Source: an uncultured bacterium
GTDB lineage: Bacteria; Gemmatimonadota; Gemmatimonadetes; Longimicrobiales; RSA9
Reading direction: 5' to 3'
DNA: 64,000 nt
Assembly (NCBI GenBank): GCA_937889645.1
Contig: CALBZE010000051.1
Coordinates: 133,388-197,387 of the forward strand
The translations under genes and the position numbers were made by a program. Below are positions 1 to 9,259 of the stretch, piece after piece. Under the pieces are notes generated by a model. It did no database searches, had not been told where the DNA came from, and worked only from the letters and a program-made list of their open reading frames with translations. How positions within the stretch are numbered: the stretch's first letter is position 1; each line of letters starts with the position of its first letter.

Positions 1-80
1 CGGCCCAGAACCTTCCCCTCCGCGTCGACGACCCACCAGTCGTGCTGGATCTCGGAGGCCTTCGGCGAATACGTTTTCAT
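1..80 (-). CDS. rplM: Ribosomal protein L13, N-terminal part (cut by window edge)
   Basis: The first 26 codons, read on the minus strand from the ATG at 80, give MKTYSPKASEIQHDWWVVDA followed by EGKVLGR, which is the conserved start of large-subunit protein L13. The rest of the gene lies outside the window, where rpsI (S9) usually follows. An AGGGA ribosome binding site sits 5 bases before the ATG and a strong promoter lies just upstream at 123-151. L13 binds 23S rRNA early in 50S assembly and in several bacteria its leader is an autoregulatory site; this leader is only about 35 bases, and I see no elaborate structure in it. Confidence 0.93.
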   Translation of the reverse strand, partial: MKTYSPKASEIQHDWWVVDAEGKVLG

Positions 81-122
81 GCGTTCCCTGTCAGTACCAA
101 GCGCAAAGCGGCACAGACGTGA

Positions 123-151
123 ACAATACCCGAAACCCCGGGACGTGTCAA
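123..151 (-). promoter_or_regulatory. Strong sigma-70-type promoter for rplM
   Basis: On the minus strand TTGACA (146-151) and TATTGT (123-128) are separated by exactly 17 bases. The -35 hexamer is a perfect consensus match. The expected start of transcription is near 115, leaving a leader of about 35 bases before the rplM ATG. The position and near-consensus elements suit a highly expressed ribosomal protein operon. Confidence 0.85.
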
Positions 152-245
152 GACTCGGCCGCCCGGGCCGGGACCTCCGCGGCCGCTCGCGGAGCCCATT
201 CCCGCCCGACAGCCCCGCGCACGGTCCCCACCGGGGTGCGTGCGA

Positions 246-1103
246 TCAACTCAGGAAGGTTTCCAGGAAGCGGGCGCGCGACGCGTGACGCAGGCGCCCG
301 AGCGCCCGCTCTTTGATCTGGCGCACCCGTTCGCGCGTGATCCCGAGCAGCGAACCGATCTCCTCGAGCGTCATCGGCTCCTGCCCGTCGAGACCGAAGT
401 AGAGGCGCAGGATCTTGGCCTCGCGCTCCTTGAGCGTGCTGAGCGCCTCCTCGATCGTGACCGAGAGAGCGCGCTCGTAGGTCTCGTCGTCCGGCGCGGG
501 AGAGAACTGGTCGGGGAGATAGTCGAGGAGCCGGCTGTCCTCGCCCGGGGCGAGCGGCGCGTCGAGGGAGAGGTGCGCCTGGGAGAGCGCGAGGGTCCGC
601 TCGACCTCCTCTTCCGAGATGTCGAGGTCCTCGGCGATCTCCTCCGGCGTGGGCTCTCGGCCGAGCTCCTGCAGGAGCGCCGACGTGCGCTTCCCGATCC
701 TGTGCAGGGCGCCCGCACGGTTGAGCGGCACGCGCACGATCCGGCTCTGCTCGGCCAGCGCCTGGAGGATCGCCTGACGGATCCACCAGACGGCGTACGA
801 GATGAACTTGATCCCCTTCGTTTCGTCGAACTTCTGGCCGGCGCGGATCAGGCCGAGGTTCCCTTCGTTGATGAGGTCGCCGAGCGCTACACCCTGGTTC
901 TGATACTTCTTCGCGACGGAGACGACGAAACGGAGGTTCGAGCGGACGAGGGTGTCGAGCGCTTCCTGGTCACCCTCTTTGATGCGCCGGGCGAGCTCGA
1001 CCTCCTGTTCCCGCGTGAGGAGCGGATAGGCGCTGATCTCCTTGAGGTACTGGTCGAGTGAGCTCTCTTCGTGGGTCTGTTTGCGCGACGAATTGAAGCC
1101 CAT
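246..1103 (-). CDS. rpoD: Primary (RpoD/SigA-family) RNA polymerase sigma factor, short form
   Basis: This is a group 1/2 sigma-70 factor of 285 residues that directs RNA polymerase to housekeeping promoters. Region 1.2 starts at about residue 15 (SLDQYLKEISAYPLL), region 2 carries RFVVSVAKKYQNQG, GDLINEGNLGLIRA and the -10 recognition stretch FISYAVWWIRQAI, region 3 begins near EPTPEEIAEDL, and region 4 ends with the -35-binding helix-turn-helix ITRERVRQIKERALGRLR. Region 1.1 is missing, as in the short primary factors of several phyla. I chose the ATG at 1103 because GGAG lies 6 bases upstream; 21 further in-frame codons upstream look non-coding. A -10-like TATACA at 1157-1162 could belong to its promoter, but no good -35 is visible. 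Region 2 is very close to RpoD, so this is probably the main sigma factor and not a stress paralogue. Confidence 0.93.
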   Translation of the reverse strand: MGFNSSRKQTHEESSLDQYLKEISAYPLLTREQEVELARRIKEGDQEALDTLVRSNLRFVVSVAKKYQNQGVALGDLINEGNLGLIRAGQKFDETKGIKFISYAVWWIRQAILQALAEQSRIVRVPLNRAGALHRIGKRTSALLQELGREPTPEEIAEDLDISEEEVERTLALSQAHLSLDAPLAPGEDSRLLDYLPDQFSPAPDDETYERALSVTIEEALSTLKEREAKILRLYFGLDGQEPMTLEEIGSLLGITRERVRQIKERALGRLRHASRARFLETFLS

Positions 1104-1247
1104 GCCGTGCTCCAGCGCTGCTTCGGAGAAGATGAATCCGATTCGGCTGTGTGTAATGTATACCAACCCGCCCGGCGGTAACGGGCGTCGTGCACGGATC
1201 TAAGGGATGACGGGCGAAGTCGCCGGGCGCGGCCGCGCCCGGCCTTC

Positions 1248-2021
1248 TCAGCGGATGGCTCCTCCGATTCGGTCCCAGCGGATCTCCGTGATCCAGGGGA
1301 ACGGACGCAACACGCTCGGATCGAACGAATAGTAGATGAAGAGCGGCTTCCCCTTGATGGCCGCGTCGTCGACGAAGCCCCAGTAGCGCGAGTCCTCGGA
1401 ATCGTCGCGGTTGTCGCCGAGGACGAAGTACCGCCCCTCGGGCACGACGATCGGACCCCAGTTGTCCCTGGTCGGATGATACTGCTCCGGATCCACGCCC
1501 GGCGCCAGATAGCTACGCTGCCAGTACATGTCGGGGACGTGGATCGACTGACCGGACGGGTCCGTGTGCTGGACGTACGGCTCGACCTGCGGCTCCCCGT
1601 TGATGTAAAGGATCTTGTCCTTCATGGCGAGGGTGTCGCCGGGGACGCCGACGAGGCGCTTGACGTAGTTCTTGCCGGGTTCGTGCGGCGGCGTGAAGAC
1701 GACGATGTCGCCGCGCTTGGGCGTGTCGAACGCCGGGAGTTCGATCTTGGTCCCCGGCAGCTGCGCGCCGTAGACGGCCTTGTTGACGAGGAGGAAGTCC
1801 CCGACGAGCAGGGTCTTCTCCATGCTGCCCGTGGGGATGCGGAACGCCTCGACCAGGAATGTGCGGATCAAGAGGAACAGGACGACCGCGATCGCGATCG
1901 ACTTGATCCACTCCCAGGCCCAGCGACCGACCGAAACCGGCCCCTGGGACCGGGCGTCCTTCCGTTCTTCCACTTCTCTGGTCCGGTCCTCGGCGACGGA
2001 CCGGGTGGCGTCTCGCTTCAC
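1248..2021 (-). CDS. lepB: Signal peptidase I
   Basis: Membrane serine/lysine protease that removes signal peptides from exported proteins. A single transmembrane segment (about residues 38-56) follows a charged, cytoplasmic N-terminus. The catalytic Ser is in RIPTGSMEKTL (Ser66), the Lys general base is in NYVKRLVGVPGD (Lys121), and the C-terminal signature GDNRDDSEDSRYWG is intact. No ATG precedes the membrane segment in this frame, so a GTG start is needed. I prefer the GTG at 2021, which has GGGAG five bases upstream; a second GTG at 2027 is possible. The length, about 257 residues, is normal for the family. Transcription runs the same way as the sigma factor gene, 144 bases away. Confidence 0.93.
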   Translation of the reverse strand: MKRDATRSVAEDRTREVEERKDARSQGPVSVGRWAWEWIKSIAIAVVLFLLIRTFLVEAFRIPTGSMEKTLLVGDFLLVNKAVYGAQLPGTKIELPAFDTPKRGDIVVFTPPHEPGKNYVKRLVGVPGDTLAMKDKILYINGEPQVEPYVQHTDPSGQSIHVPDMYWQRSYLAPGVDPEQYHPTRDNWGPIVVPEGRYFVLGDNRDDSEDSRYWGFVDDAAIKGKPLFIYYSFDPSVLRPFPWITEIRWDRIGGAIR

Positions 2022-2166
2022 TCGCACTCCCAGTGATTCGGATTCCGGTGGGTTTCGCCCAGCCTGTCGAGTCTTGCTCGTGTCTCGCCGTGGTGACTCA
2101 CAGCAGAATGTGTTCCAGGGTCGACACGCCGGAACGTGCGGCCAGGCGCCGCCCATCGTACCCTGT

Positions 2167-2192
2167 CCCGCGCGGGCGCGTTCCCGCGCGGG
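2167..2192. terminator. Repeated GC palindrome, possible terminator after the aldehyde dehydrogenase gene
   Basis: The 10-base perfect palindrome CCCGCGCGGG occurs twice (2167-2176 and 2183-2192) with a 6-base spacer, so the RNA can fold into a very stable hairpin. It lies 27 bases beyond the stop of the aldehyde dehydrogenase gene. There is no T-tract, so it may only slow polymerase or protect a 3' end. Confidence 0.35.
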
Positions 2193-2219
2193 GCCGTCCG
2201 ATTCATCCTAATACGAGCT

Positions 2220-3710
2220 TCAGTTATACGTGTCAATCTGGGCCCGCTGCAGCCGACCCGAATAATCCACGTATACGACCTTGGTTTCCGTATAGAAGTC
2301 GAAGACTTCCCATCCGCCTTCGCGGTGGCCGTTCCCGGTCTTCTTGACGCCGCCGAACGGCAGGTGCGCTTCGGCACCGATGGTCGGCGCATTGACGTAC
2401 GTGATCCCGTTGTCCAGCTCCGTCATCGCCCGGAACGCGGCCCTCACGTCGCGCGTGTAGATCGAGCTCGAGAGGCCGTACTCGACCTCGTTGTTGATGC
2501 GGAACGCCTCGTCGAGGTCGCGGAATCGGATCACGCTCAGGACGGGGCCGAACACCTCCTCGCATGCCAGGCGGCTTCCGGGACGGACACCGCGCAGGAT
2601 CGTCGGCTCGTAGAAGAAGCCGTCCTCGAGGCCGGGGCCCGTAGCGCGGCGGCCACCGGTCAGGATCTCGTCTCCCTCCTGGCGAGCGACCTCGACGTAC
2701 GACTCGACCTTGTCCAGCGCCTGCTGGTTGATGAGCGGCCCCACATCGGTGTTCGGGTCGAGCCCGTTCCCGAGCCGGAGCTTCCGCGTACGCTCGACCA
2801 GCCGCTCCAGGAACTCATCGTGGATGTCCTCGTGGAGGAGCAGCCGGCTCGTTGCGGTGCATCGCTGCCCGGTCGTCCCGAACGCGCCCCACAACACGCC
2901 GTCCAGCGCCAGGTCGAGGTCCGCGTCGGGCATGACGATCTGGGCGTTCTTCCCGCCCATCTCGAGCGAGAGCCGCTTGTGCATGCGCCCGCAGATCTCG
3001 CCGATCTTCGAGCCGGTCGACGTCGAGCCGGTGAAGGAGATGACCGGGATCTCCGGGTGCTCGACGATCGCCGCGCCGACCTCCTCGCCTATCCCGTGGA
3101 CGAGCTGGACGACGTCCGGCGGCAGACCGGCCTCGAGCAGGATCTCGACCAGGAGCGTCGCCGTGTGCGGCACGTCCTCGGCCGGCTTGAGGATGACCGC
3201 GTTCCCGCTCACCAGCGCTGGGAACATCTTCCACGTCGGGATCGCGAGCGGGAAGTTGAACGGCGTGATCAGCCCGCAGACGCCGATCGGGCGACGGTAC
3301 GTCATCGCCCACTTGTCGCGCAGCTCGCTCGGGACGGTGTGGCCGAAGAGCCGGCGCCCCTCCGTCGCGGCGTAGTAGGCGGTGTCGATCCCCTCCTGCA
3401 CGTCGCCCCGCGTCTCCTGGAGCACCTTCCCCATCTCGCGGGTCATGACGCGGGCGAGCTCCTCCTTGCGCGCGGTGAGCAGGTCGCCGACGCGGCGGAG
3501 CACGTCGCCGCGCTGCGGCGCGGGCGTGCGGCGCCACCGCTCGAAGCCCTCCTTGGCCGAACGGACGGCGCGCTCGACGTCCTCCCTCCCCGACCGCGGG
3601 AACAGGCCGATCAGGTCCTTCGTGTCCGCGGGGTTGCGATTCTCGAAGTATTCGCCGGTCGACGGCTCGACCCACTCACCGGCGATGAAGTTCCGAAACG
3701 TCTCAGCCAT
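2220..3710 (-). CDS. NAD(P)-dependent aldehyde dehydrogenase (semialdehyde dehydrogenase-like)
   Basis: Full-length aldehyde dehydrogenase superfamily enzyme (496 residues) oxidising an aldehyde to the acid. The oxyanion Asn is in TPFNFPLAIP (Asn152), the cofactor-binding Lys in ILKPAED (Lys175), the glycine motif is FTGSTSTGSKI, the general base is Glu250 in LEMGGKNAQ, and the nucleophile is Cys284 in TTGQRCTATSR. Overall wording resembles alpha-ketoglutarate semialdehyde and related dehydrogenases more than acetaldehyde enzymes (family knowledge); the substrate cannot be read from sequence. The ATG at 3710 has GGGAGGAG just upstream. It follows the NtrC-type regulator gene by 92 bases on the same strand, so it could be a target or a downstream member of the same transcript. 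Confidence 0.9.
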   Translation of the reverse strand: MAETFRNFIAGEWVEPSTGEYFENRNPADTKDLIGLFPRSGREDVERAVRSAKEGFERWRRTPAPQRGDVLRRVGDLLTARKEELARVMTREMGKVLQETRGDVQEGIDTAYYAATEGRRLFGHTVPSELRDKWAMTYRRPIGVCGLITPFNFPLAIPTWKMFPALVSGNAVILKPAEDVPHTATLLVEILLEAGLPPDVVQLVHGIGEEVGAAIVEHPEIPVISFTGSTSTGSKIGEICGRMHKRLSLEMGGKNAQIVMPDADLDLALDGVLWGAFGTTGQRCTATSRLLLHEDIHDEFLERLVERTRKLRLGNGLDPNTDVGPLINQQALDKVESYVEVARQEGDEILTGGRRATGPGLEDGFFYEPTILRGVRPGSRLACEEVFGPVLSVIRFRDLDEAFRINNEVEYGLSSSIYTRDVRAAFRAMTELDNGITYVNAPTIGAEAHLPFGGVKKTGNGHREGGWEVFDFYTETKVVYVDYSGRLQRAQIDTYN

Positions 3711-3802
3711 CACTCCTCCCTCGGGCGACTCGAGTCGCCGCATTCGTCGTCGCGGGGATTCTGGAGCGTCCGGCCGGGGATGGCAAGGGCCCGCGGCCTC
3801 GC

Positions 3803-5167
<1,365 letters not shown>

Positions 5168-5176
5168 GCCTGTGCC

Positions 5177-5830
5177 TCAGAGCCCCCGGTCCTGGTGGGG
5201 CAGAAAGATTACCGAATCGCCGCGGACGTACGCCGTGGACGCGCCCGCGGGGAGCGGGAGCGCCAGCGCGTCCGGCGGGAGCCCCGGCTCGTCCTTCCGG
5301 CCGAATCGTCGCAGCAAGGTCGGAATCAGCCCCCGCGGGAGAGGAACGCGCGCCGCCGTCACCTCGTCGACGGCGAGCCCCACGCGCGGCCCGGTCAGCG
5401 GGATCAGCTTCCCCGTGATGCCGACGACCGTCGTGTCCGGCAGGAACCCGATCACGTCGACCAGTTCTTCCATCCTCGGGAACTCGGCGGTCGGCACCCG
5501 CGCCTGGACCCGGATCCGGTCCCGCTCGAGCGTGACCTCGGGCGCGACGATGTACTTGGGCAGGTAGCTCGCCACCCGGAATTGCACCAGACTCTGGACC
5601 TCCGCCTGCGAGAGTGCGACGCGCTCACGGTCCCGGGACAGCGAAGCCAGCTTCGCCTGTGCCGAGTCGGCGAGGGCGGGGCTCGCGACCTGCGGCGCGG
5701 CATCCCGGGCCGTGAAGCTCCGCCACACGGACCGGATCCGGTCGCGCTGGTACCACGCCAGGGCGACCGCGCCGACCAGGAGCAGGAGCGTGAAGATTCG
5801 CCGCACACAACCTCCCAGAAGTCCGATCAC
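5177..5830 (-). CDS. Membrane-anchored protein of unknown function
   Basis: I do not recognise this family. The protein (about 217 residues) has one N-terminal hydrophobic helix (IFTLLLLVGAVALAWY) and then a soluble region that should lie outside the cytoplasmic membrane. The body has repeated short beta-like stretches (VTLERDRIRVQARVPT, VVGITGKLIPLTGPRVGLAVDEV) and ends with VRGDSVIFLPHQDRGL. The start is uncertain: the GTG at 5830 has GGGAGG eight bases upstream, and a later GTG at the beginning of the helix is also possible. It lies between thpR (32 bases upstream) and the NtrC-type regulator (9 bases downstream), so it is probably co-transcribed with both. Confidence 0.72.
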   Translation of the reverse strand: MIGLLGGCVRRIFTLLLLVGAVALAWYQRDRIRSVWRSFTARDAAPQVASPALADSAQAKLASLSRDRERVALSQAEVQSLVQFRVASYLPKYIVAPEVTLERDRIRVQARVPTAEFPRMEELVDVIGFLPDTTVVGITGKLIPLTGPRVGLAVDEVTAARVPLPRGLIPTLLRRFGRKDEPGLPPDALALPLPAGASTAYVRGDSVIFLPHQDRGL

Positions 5831-5862
5831 TCGCCGACCCTCCCGTACCTGAACGACCGACA

Positions 5863-6420
5863 CTACCCCAGCGGTGCGGAGGCGATCCGCTCGTAACGTG
5901 CGCCGGACGGCGAAAGATGGCTCTGCATCAGGTCGATCTCGCGGACAGGCACCTCGGCCCGCGCCACGACGTCGCCCAGGACCCGTTCGAATTCGCGGAA
6001 CTCGCCGGCGCCGGAATCGCGCACGGCGCGGCCGAGGGTGATGTGCGGCTGGAACGCGCGCAGTTCGCGCTCGAAGCCGAGCGGCGTGAACGCCCACTCC
6101 AGGTCCTGCTTTAGGCCGCGCAGCGCCGGCGTCGCCTCGACGCCCACCCAGATCACCCTCGGGCGCCGCATCGACGGAAACGCACCGATCCCGCCGATGT
6201 GGAGCTCGAACGGACGCGATTTGGCGGCTACTTCGGTCATCGCCTCACGGACCTCGGCAACGCGCTTGGGCTCGACCCAACCCAGGAACTTGAGTGTGAC
6301 GTGGAGGGACTCGGCGTCGACCCAGCGCACCGGGAACCCCGCATCGCGCAGGGGCCGCGCCGCGGTGTGAAGCGCGTCGCGGACGTCGGCCGGAAGATTC
6401 AAGGCAATGAAGAGTCTCAT
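5863..6420 (-). CDS. thpR: RNA 2',3'-cyclic phosphodiesterase, 2H superfamily
   Basis: Small soluble enzyme (185 residues) opening 2',3'-cyclic phosphate ends of RNA. Both histidine signatures of the 2H superfamily are present: HVTLKFLG (His40, Thr42) and HITLGRA (His126, Thr128). The start MRLFIALNLP is typical of the family. Its ATG overlaps the stop of the small LarE-tail gene (ATGA), so translation is probably coupled to it and to larE. Family members were first described as tRNA ligases acting in vitro; the cellular role is still unclear. Confidence 0.93.
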   Translation of the reverse strand: MRLFIALNLPADVRDALHTAARPLRDAGFPVRWVDAESLHVTLKFLGWVEPKRVAEVREAMTEVAAKSRPFELHIGGIGAFPSMRRPRVIWVGVEATPALRGLKQDLEWAFTPLGFERELRAFQPHITLGRAVRDSGAGEFREFERVLGDVVARAEVPVREIDLMQSHLSPSGARYERIASAPLG

Positions 6421-6659
6421 GAGTCTCGAACGGTCGCGGCCACCTCGCTCGCATCGGGGATCAACTCGAGGGCGACGTAGCGGAAGCCGAGCGCCTTGAT
6501 CTCCGGCGCGAGCGCCGCGAGCGCAGCGATCGCGTCGCGAGGCACCTCCACCGCCGCGATCTCGGCCCGGTGCCCCGCGGCGCGCACGACCGCGCCCGGG
6601 ATCCCTCGCTCGCGGATCAGGCGCTCTGCGGCGGCGACGCGGGTGTCGACGTCGCTCAT
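6417..6659 (-). CDS. Free-standing LarE C-terminal-domain protein
   Basis: An 80-residue gene placed by ATGA overlaps exactly between larE and thpR. Its sequence lines up over nearly its whole length with the C-terminal domain of the LarE encoded just upstream: VAAAERLIRERG against VEAAEEAMRRRG, then AEIAAVEVPRDAIAAL against ARIEVSAPELARAV, then IKALGFRYVALEL against LRDAGFERVLLDV. It therefore looks like a duplicated and detached copy of that domain. It has no PP-loop and no cysteine, so it cannot transfer sulfur by itself. A regulatory or oligomer-forming partner of LarE is a reasonable guess (inference). Confidence 0.75.
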   Translation of the reverse strand: MSDVDTRVAAAERLIRERGIPGAVVRAAGHRAEIAAVEVPRDAIAALAALAPEIKALGFRYVALELIPDASEVAATVRDS

Positions 6660-7486
6660 CGCGCGGCTCCGAGGCGAACGAGCGGCGCGCCCTCGTTCAG
6701 CGCCCCGCGGCGGTACCCTTCGACGTCGAGCAGCACCCGCTCGAAACCGGCGTCGCGCAGGTCGCGCGCGAGCCCGTCGGCCTGCTCGACGGCCCGCGCC
6801 AGCTCGGGCGCCGAGACCTCGATGCGCGCCGCGTCCCCGTGGTGCCGAACCCGAAACTCCCGGAAGCCCCGGCGCCGCATCGCCTCCTCGGCCGCCTCGA
6901 CCTGCCGGAGCCGCTCCGGCGTGACCGCCAGCCCGTACGGCAGTCGGCTCGACAGGCACGGCGAGGCTGGCCGGTCCCACGTCGGCAGCCCGAGCCGCCG
7001 CGACAGCTCGCGGATCTCCGCCTTCGTGAGCCCCGCCTCGAGGAGCGGCGAACGGACGCCCAGCTCTTGCGCCGCGCGCATCCCCGGGCGGTGGTCGCCG
7101 ACGTCGTCCGCGTTCGAGCCGTCCAGCACGACGGCCAAGCCGCGCGTCGCCGCCAGCGCCGTCAGCTTGGACCACAGCTCCGTCTTGCAGAAGTAGCACC
7201 GGTTCGTCGGGTTCGCGATGTAGTTCGGATCGGACATTTCGTCCGTCTCGATCTCCAGGTGCGGGATCCCGAACCGGCGTACGCAATCCAAAGCCATCTC
7301 GAGCTGCACCGCAGGGTAAGACGCACTCCGCCCCGTCACGGCCAGCACGTTCTCTCGCCCCAGGACATCCACCGCGACCTTGGCCAGGAAGACCGAGTCG
7401 ACTCCGCCGGAGTACCCGATGCAGACCGAGCCACACTCGCGCAGGATGTCGACGAGCCGGGCGTACTTTTCATCCAATGTCGCCAT
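6656..7486 (-). CDS. larE: ATP-dependent sacrificial sulfur transferase LarE
   Basis: PP-loop ATPase of 276 residues. LarE adenylates pyridinium dicarboxylate mononucleotide and gives up its own cysteine sulfur to build the nickel-pincer cofactor first found in lactate racemase. Visible features: PP-loop SGGVDS (26-31), the CYFCK motif (97-101), and the ASPCLSSRLPYG motif whose Cys177 matches the sacrificial cysteine of single-cysteine LarE enzymes. The C-terminal domain ends with LLDVEGYRRGALNEG. No larB or larC is in the window, so the rest of the cofactor pathway must lie elsewhere. It is first in a tight run with the LarE-tail gene and thpR. Confidence 0.9.
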   Translation of the reverse strand: MATLDEKYARLVDILRECGSVCIGYSGGVDSVFLAKVAVDVLGRENVLAVTGRSASYPAVQLEMALDCVRRFGIPHLEIETDEMSDPNYIANPTNRCYFCKTELWSKLTALAATRGLAVVLDGSNADDVGDHRPGMRAAQELGVRSPLLEAGLTKAEIRELSRRLGLPTWDRPASPCLSSRLPYGLAVTPERLRQVEAAEEAMRRRGFREFRVRHHGDAARIEVSAPELARAVEQADGLARDLRDAGFERVLLDVEGYRRGALNEGAPLVRLGAAR

Positions 7487-7660
7487 CGCGCTCCAACGCT
7501 CCTATCTGGCAACCCCGACTCGCCGTGAAGGTACCGATCCCCACCCCTCGGAACAAGGTGAGCCGGCACCGGGCCGGCTCCGAGGCGACCGCCGTAGCCG
7601 CCCGGCGATCTCGCCGTCGACCGCCGCGGCCGCCGGGCGGGCCTGCGGGCGCCGAGGTCC

Positions 7661-9019
7661 CTACGGCGCGCGGGCGGTCTCGACCGGGCGAACGGGCAGG
7701 TACTCCAACAACGCCTCGCTCCGCAGCACCGTCGGCGCCGCCAGGTGCGTGCCCATGAGGAACGCCAGCGCCGATTCCGTCCGCAGCGAGCCGTGCGTCC
7801 CGGTCACGTCCACGAGCAGGTCGGCGGCCCGGCTGCCGAAGTGGTACCCCGGCGCGAAGCTCACGACGACGTTGGCCGGATGCTTCACCACTCGCCTCAG
7901 CCCGGCGACGATCCTGCGCAACGAGTCGATGTACGGCGTCCGCTGCGTCGCCCCGAACCACGCGGAGTCGGCCGCGAACCCGTCCGGCCCCATGAGGCCG
8001 CGCCGGCGAAGCGAGGCCACGGCATCGGCCAGACCGAGCGGATCGCCTTCGAGCGGTTCGTAGCGGAACCGCGTGCCGCCGTCCCGCGCCTCGACGATGG
8101 CGCGCCCGTCGCGGCCCCGGACGTGCACGCGGCCGTCTTCGTCCTCGAGGAACACGAGCTCCACGCCCTCCGCACCGGCCAGAGCGTCGGCGAGCCGCGA
8201 CTCCGCCAATGGCGCGGCGTAGAAGAATGCGCTTCCGACCAGACCGAAGCGCGGCGCGACGACGTCGTTCTCATCCTCGATCTCGTCCGCGAGGTCGAAG
8301 CCGGCCGCCTCGAGCGCCTCCTCGAGCGGGGCCCGGCGCGTCGGGATCAGCTCGTTTCCATGGTCGCTGAACAGCACGATCTCCAGCTGCGGCCCGAATC
8401 GGGCGCGCAGGTCGCCCAGGAAGTCCTCGATCGCCAGGAGCTGCTCGACCAACGCCTCACGTCCGGCCCGGTGCGCGATCGCGTCCGTGGCCACCATGTA
8501 TGCGACGATCGCCGTGTCGCGCGTCGCCTGCTCGAGGACCTGATTCCTCAGCCGGTTCAACTCCCGCCGCGCCATCGCGCTCGGCCACACGTACGCGAAC
8601 GTGGCCGACACGCCGCCCGGCCCGATGTCGACGTAGCGACGGAAGCCGCCGTGCTCGGAGGACTTGAAGAGGTGCTCCAGGAGCCCGCCCTCGATCCGGT
8701 TGTCCTGCGCGTCGAAGTAGCGGTCCTCGTACCCCGGCGGCGGCTCGTGCCAGATCGAGCCGAAGGCGACCTCGGTGAGCGCCGGGAACGGGCTGATCAG
8801 CTTCGACGGCGGCCGAAAGTCCGCGAAGTGTCCCGCACGCCACAGCGAGTCGACCACCGTGTACGGCACGCCGTCGAGCATGAGCACGAGCCTGCGGAGC
8901 GACCGGCGTTCGCCGGCGGGCACGGGGTCCATCGGACTCGCCGCGCGCGCGCCGCCGCACGCCGTCGTCCCGACGATCGCGATCAGGGAAAACCACGTCA
9001 CGAGTCGATGAGTGCGCAT
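7661..9019 (-). CDS. Alkaline phosphatase/phosphodiesterase-superfamily lipoprotein
   Basis: Predicted exported lipoprotein of 452 residues: the signal peptide ends in the lipobox GTTAC with Cys21. The mature part has the layout of the alkaline phosphatase-like nucleotide phosphodiesterase family: a metal Asp in LVLMLDGVPYTVVD, a candidate nucleophile Thr in PFPALTEVAFGSI, ATDAIAH with a metal Asp and His, the FSDHGNE pair, and the final metal His in VTGTHGSLRTESALAFLMG. These enzymes hydrolyse phosphomonoesters or diesters at the cell surface; the substrate is not readable here. It is divergent from the cysteine synthase gene across 240 bases of repeat-containing DNA. Its SD is weak, so the start (ATG at 9019) rests mainly on the signal peptide. 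Confidence 0.82.
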   Translation of the reverse strand: MRTHRLVTWFSLIAIVGTTACGGARAASPMDPVPAGERRSLRRLVLMLDGVPYTVVDSLWRAGHFADFRPPSKLISPFPALTEVAFGSIWHEPPPGYEDRYFDAQDNRIEGGLLEHLFKSSEHGGFRRYVDIGPGGVSATFAYVWPSAMARRELNRLRNQVLEQATRDTAIVAYMVATDAIAHRAGREALVEQLLAIEDFLGDLRARFGPQLEIVLFSDHGNELIPTRRAPLEEALEAAGFDLADEIEDENDVVAPRFGLVGSAFFYAAPLAESRLADALAGAEGVELVFLEDEDGRVHVRGRDGRAIVEARDGGTRFRYEPLEGDPLGLADAVASLRRRGLMGPDGFAADSAWFGATQRTPYIDSLRRIVAGLRRVVKHPANVVVSFAPGYHFGSRAADLLVDVTGTHGSLRTESALAFLMGTHLAAPTVLRSEALLEYLPVRPVETARAP

Positions 9020-9085
9020 GGAACCGGTACTCGGGTGAGCGGTTCGCCAGAGACGCGCGAAGTACGCCGTGCGGCGCGATTTCGT

Positions 9086-9230
9086 TCCTCGGCGCGGCGC
9101 CTTCTCGCTCCTCGGCGCGGCGCGGTACGGCTCCTGCGTTCGCGCCTGGGGTCGCGTCGCGCGCGCGGCCGAGCATTCGCGCTCCGCGGCCGCTGCGGTG
9201 CGCAACGGGGGTCGCGTCGCGCGCGGCCGA
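9086..9230. repeat. Two pairs of GC-rich direct repeats in the divergent intergenic region
   Basis: Between the phosphodiesterase lipoprotein gene and the cysteine synthase gene, a 15-base repeat TCCTCGGCGCGGCGC occurs at 9086-9100 and 9109-9123 (23-base period). A second pair starting GGGGTCGCGTCGCGCGCG and ending GGCCGA occurs at about 9148-9172 and 9207-9230 (about 59-base period). The copies could be protein-binding sites for the divergent promoters or simple local duplications. Confidence 0.6.
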
Positions 9231-9259
9231 ATCCCAGCGACGCACGAATCGGAGGACCG

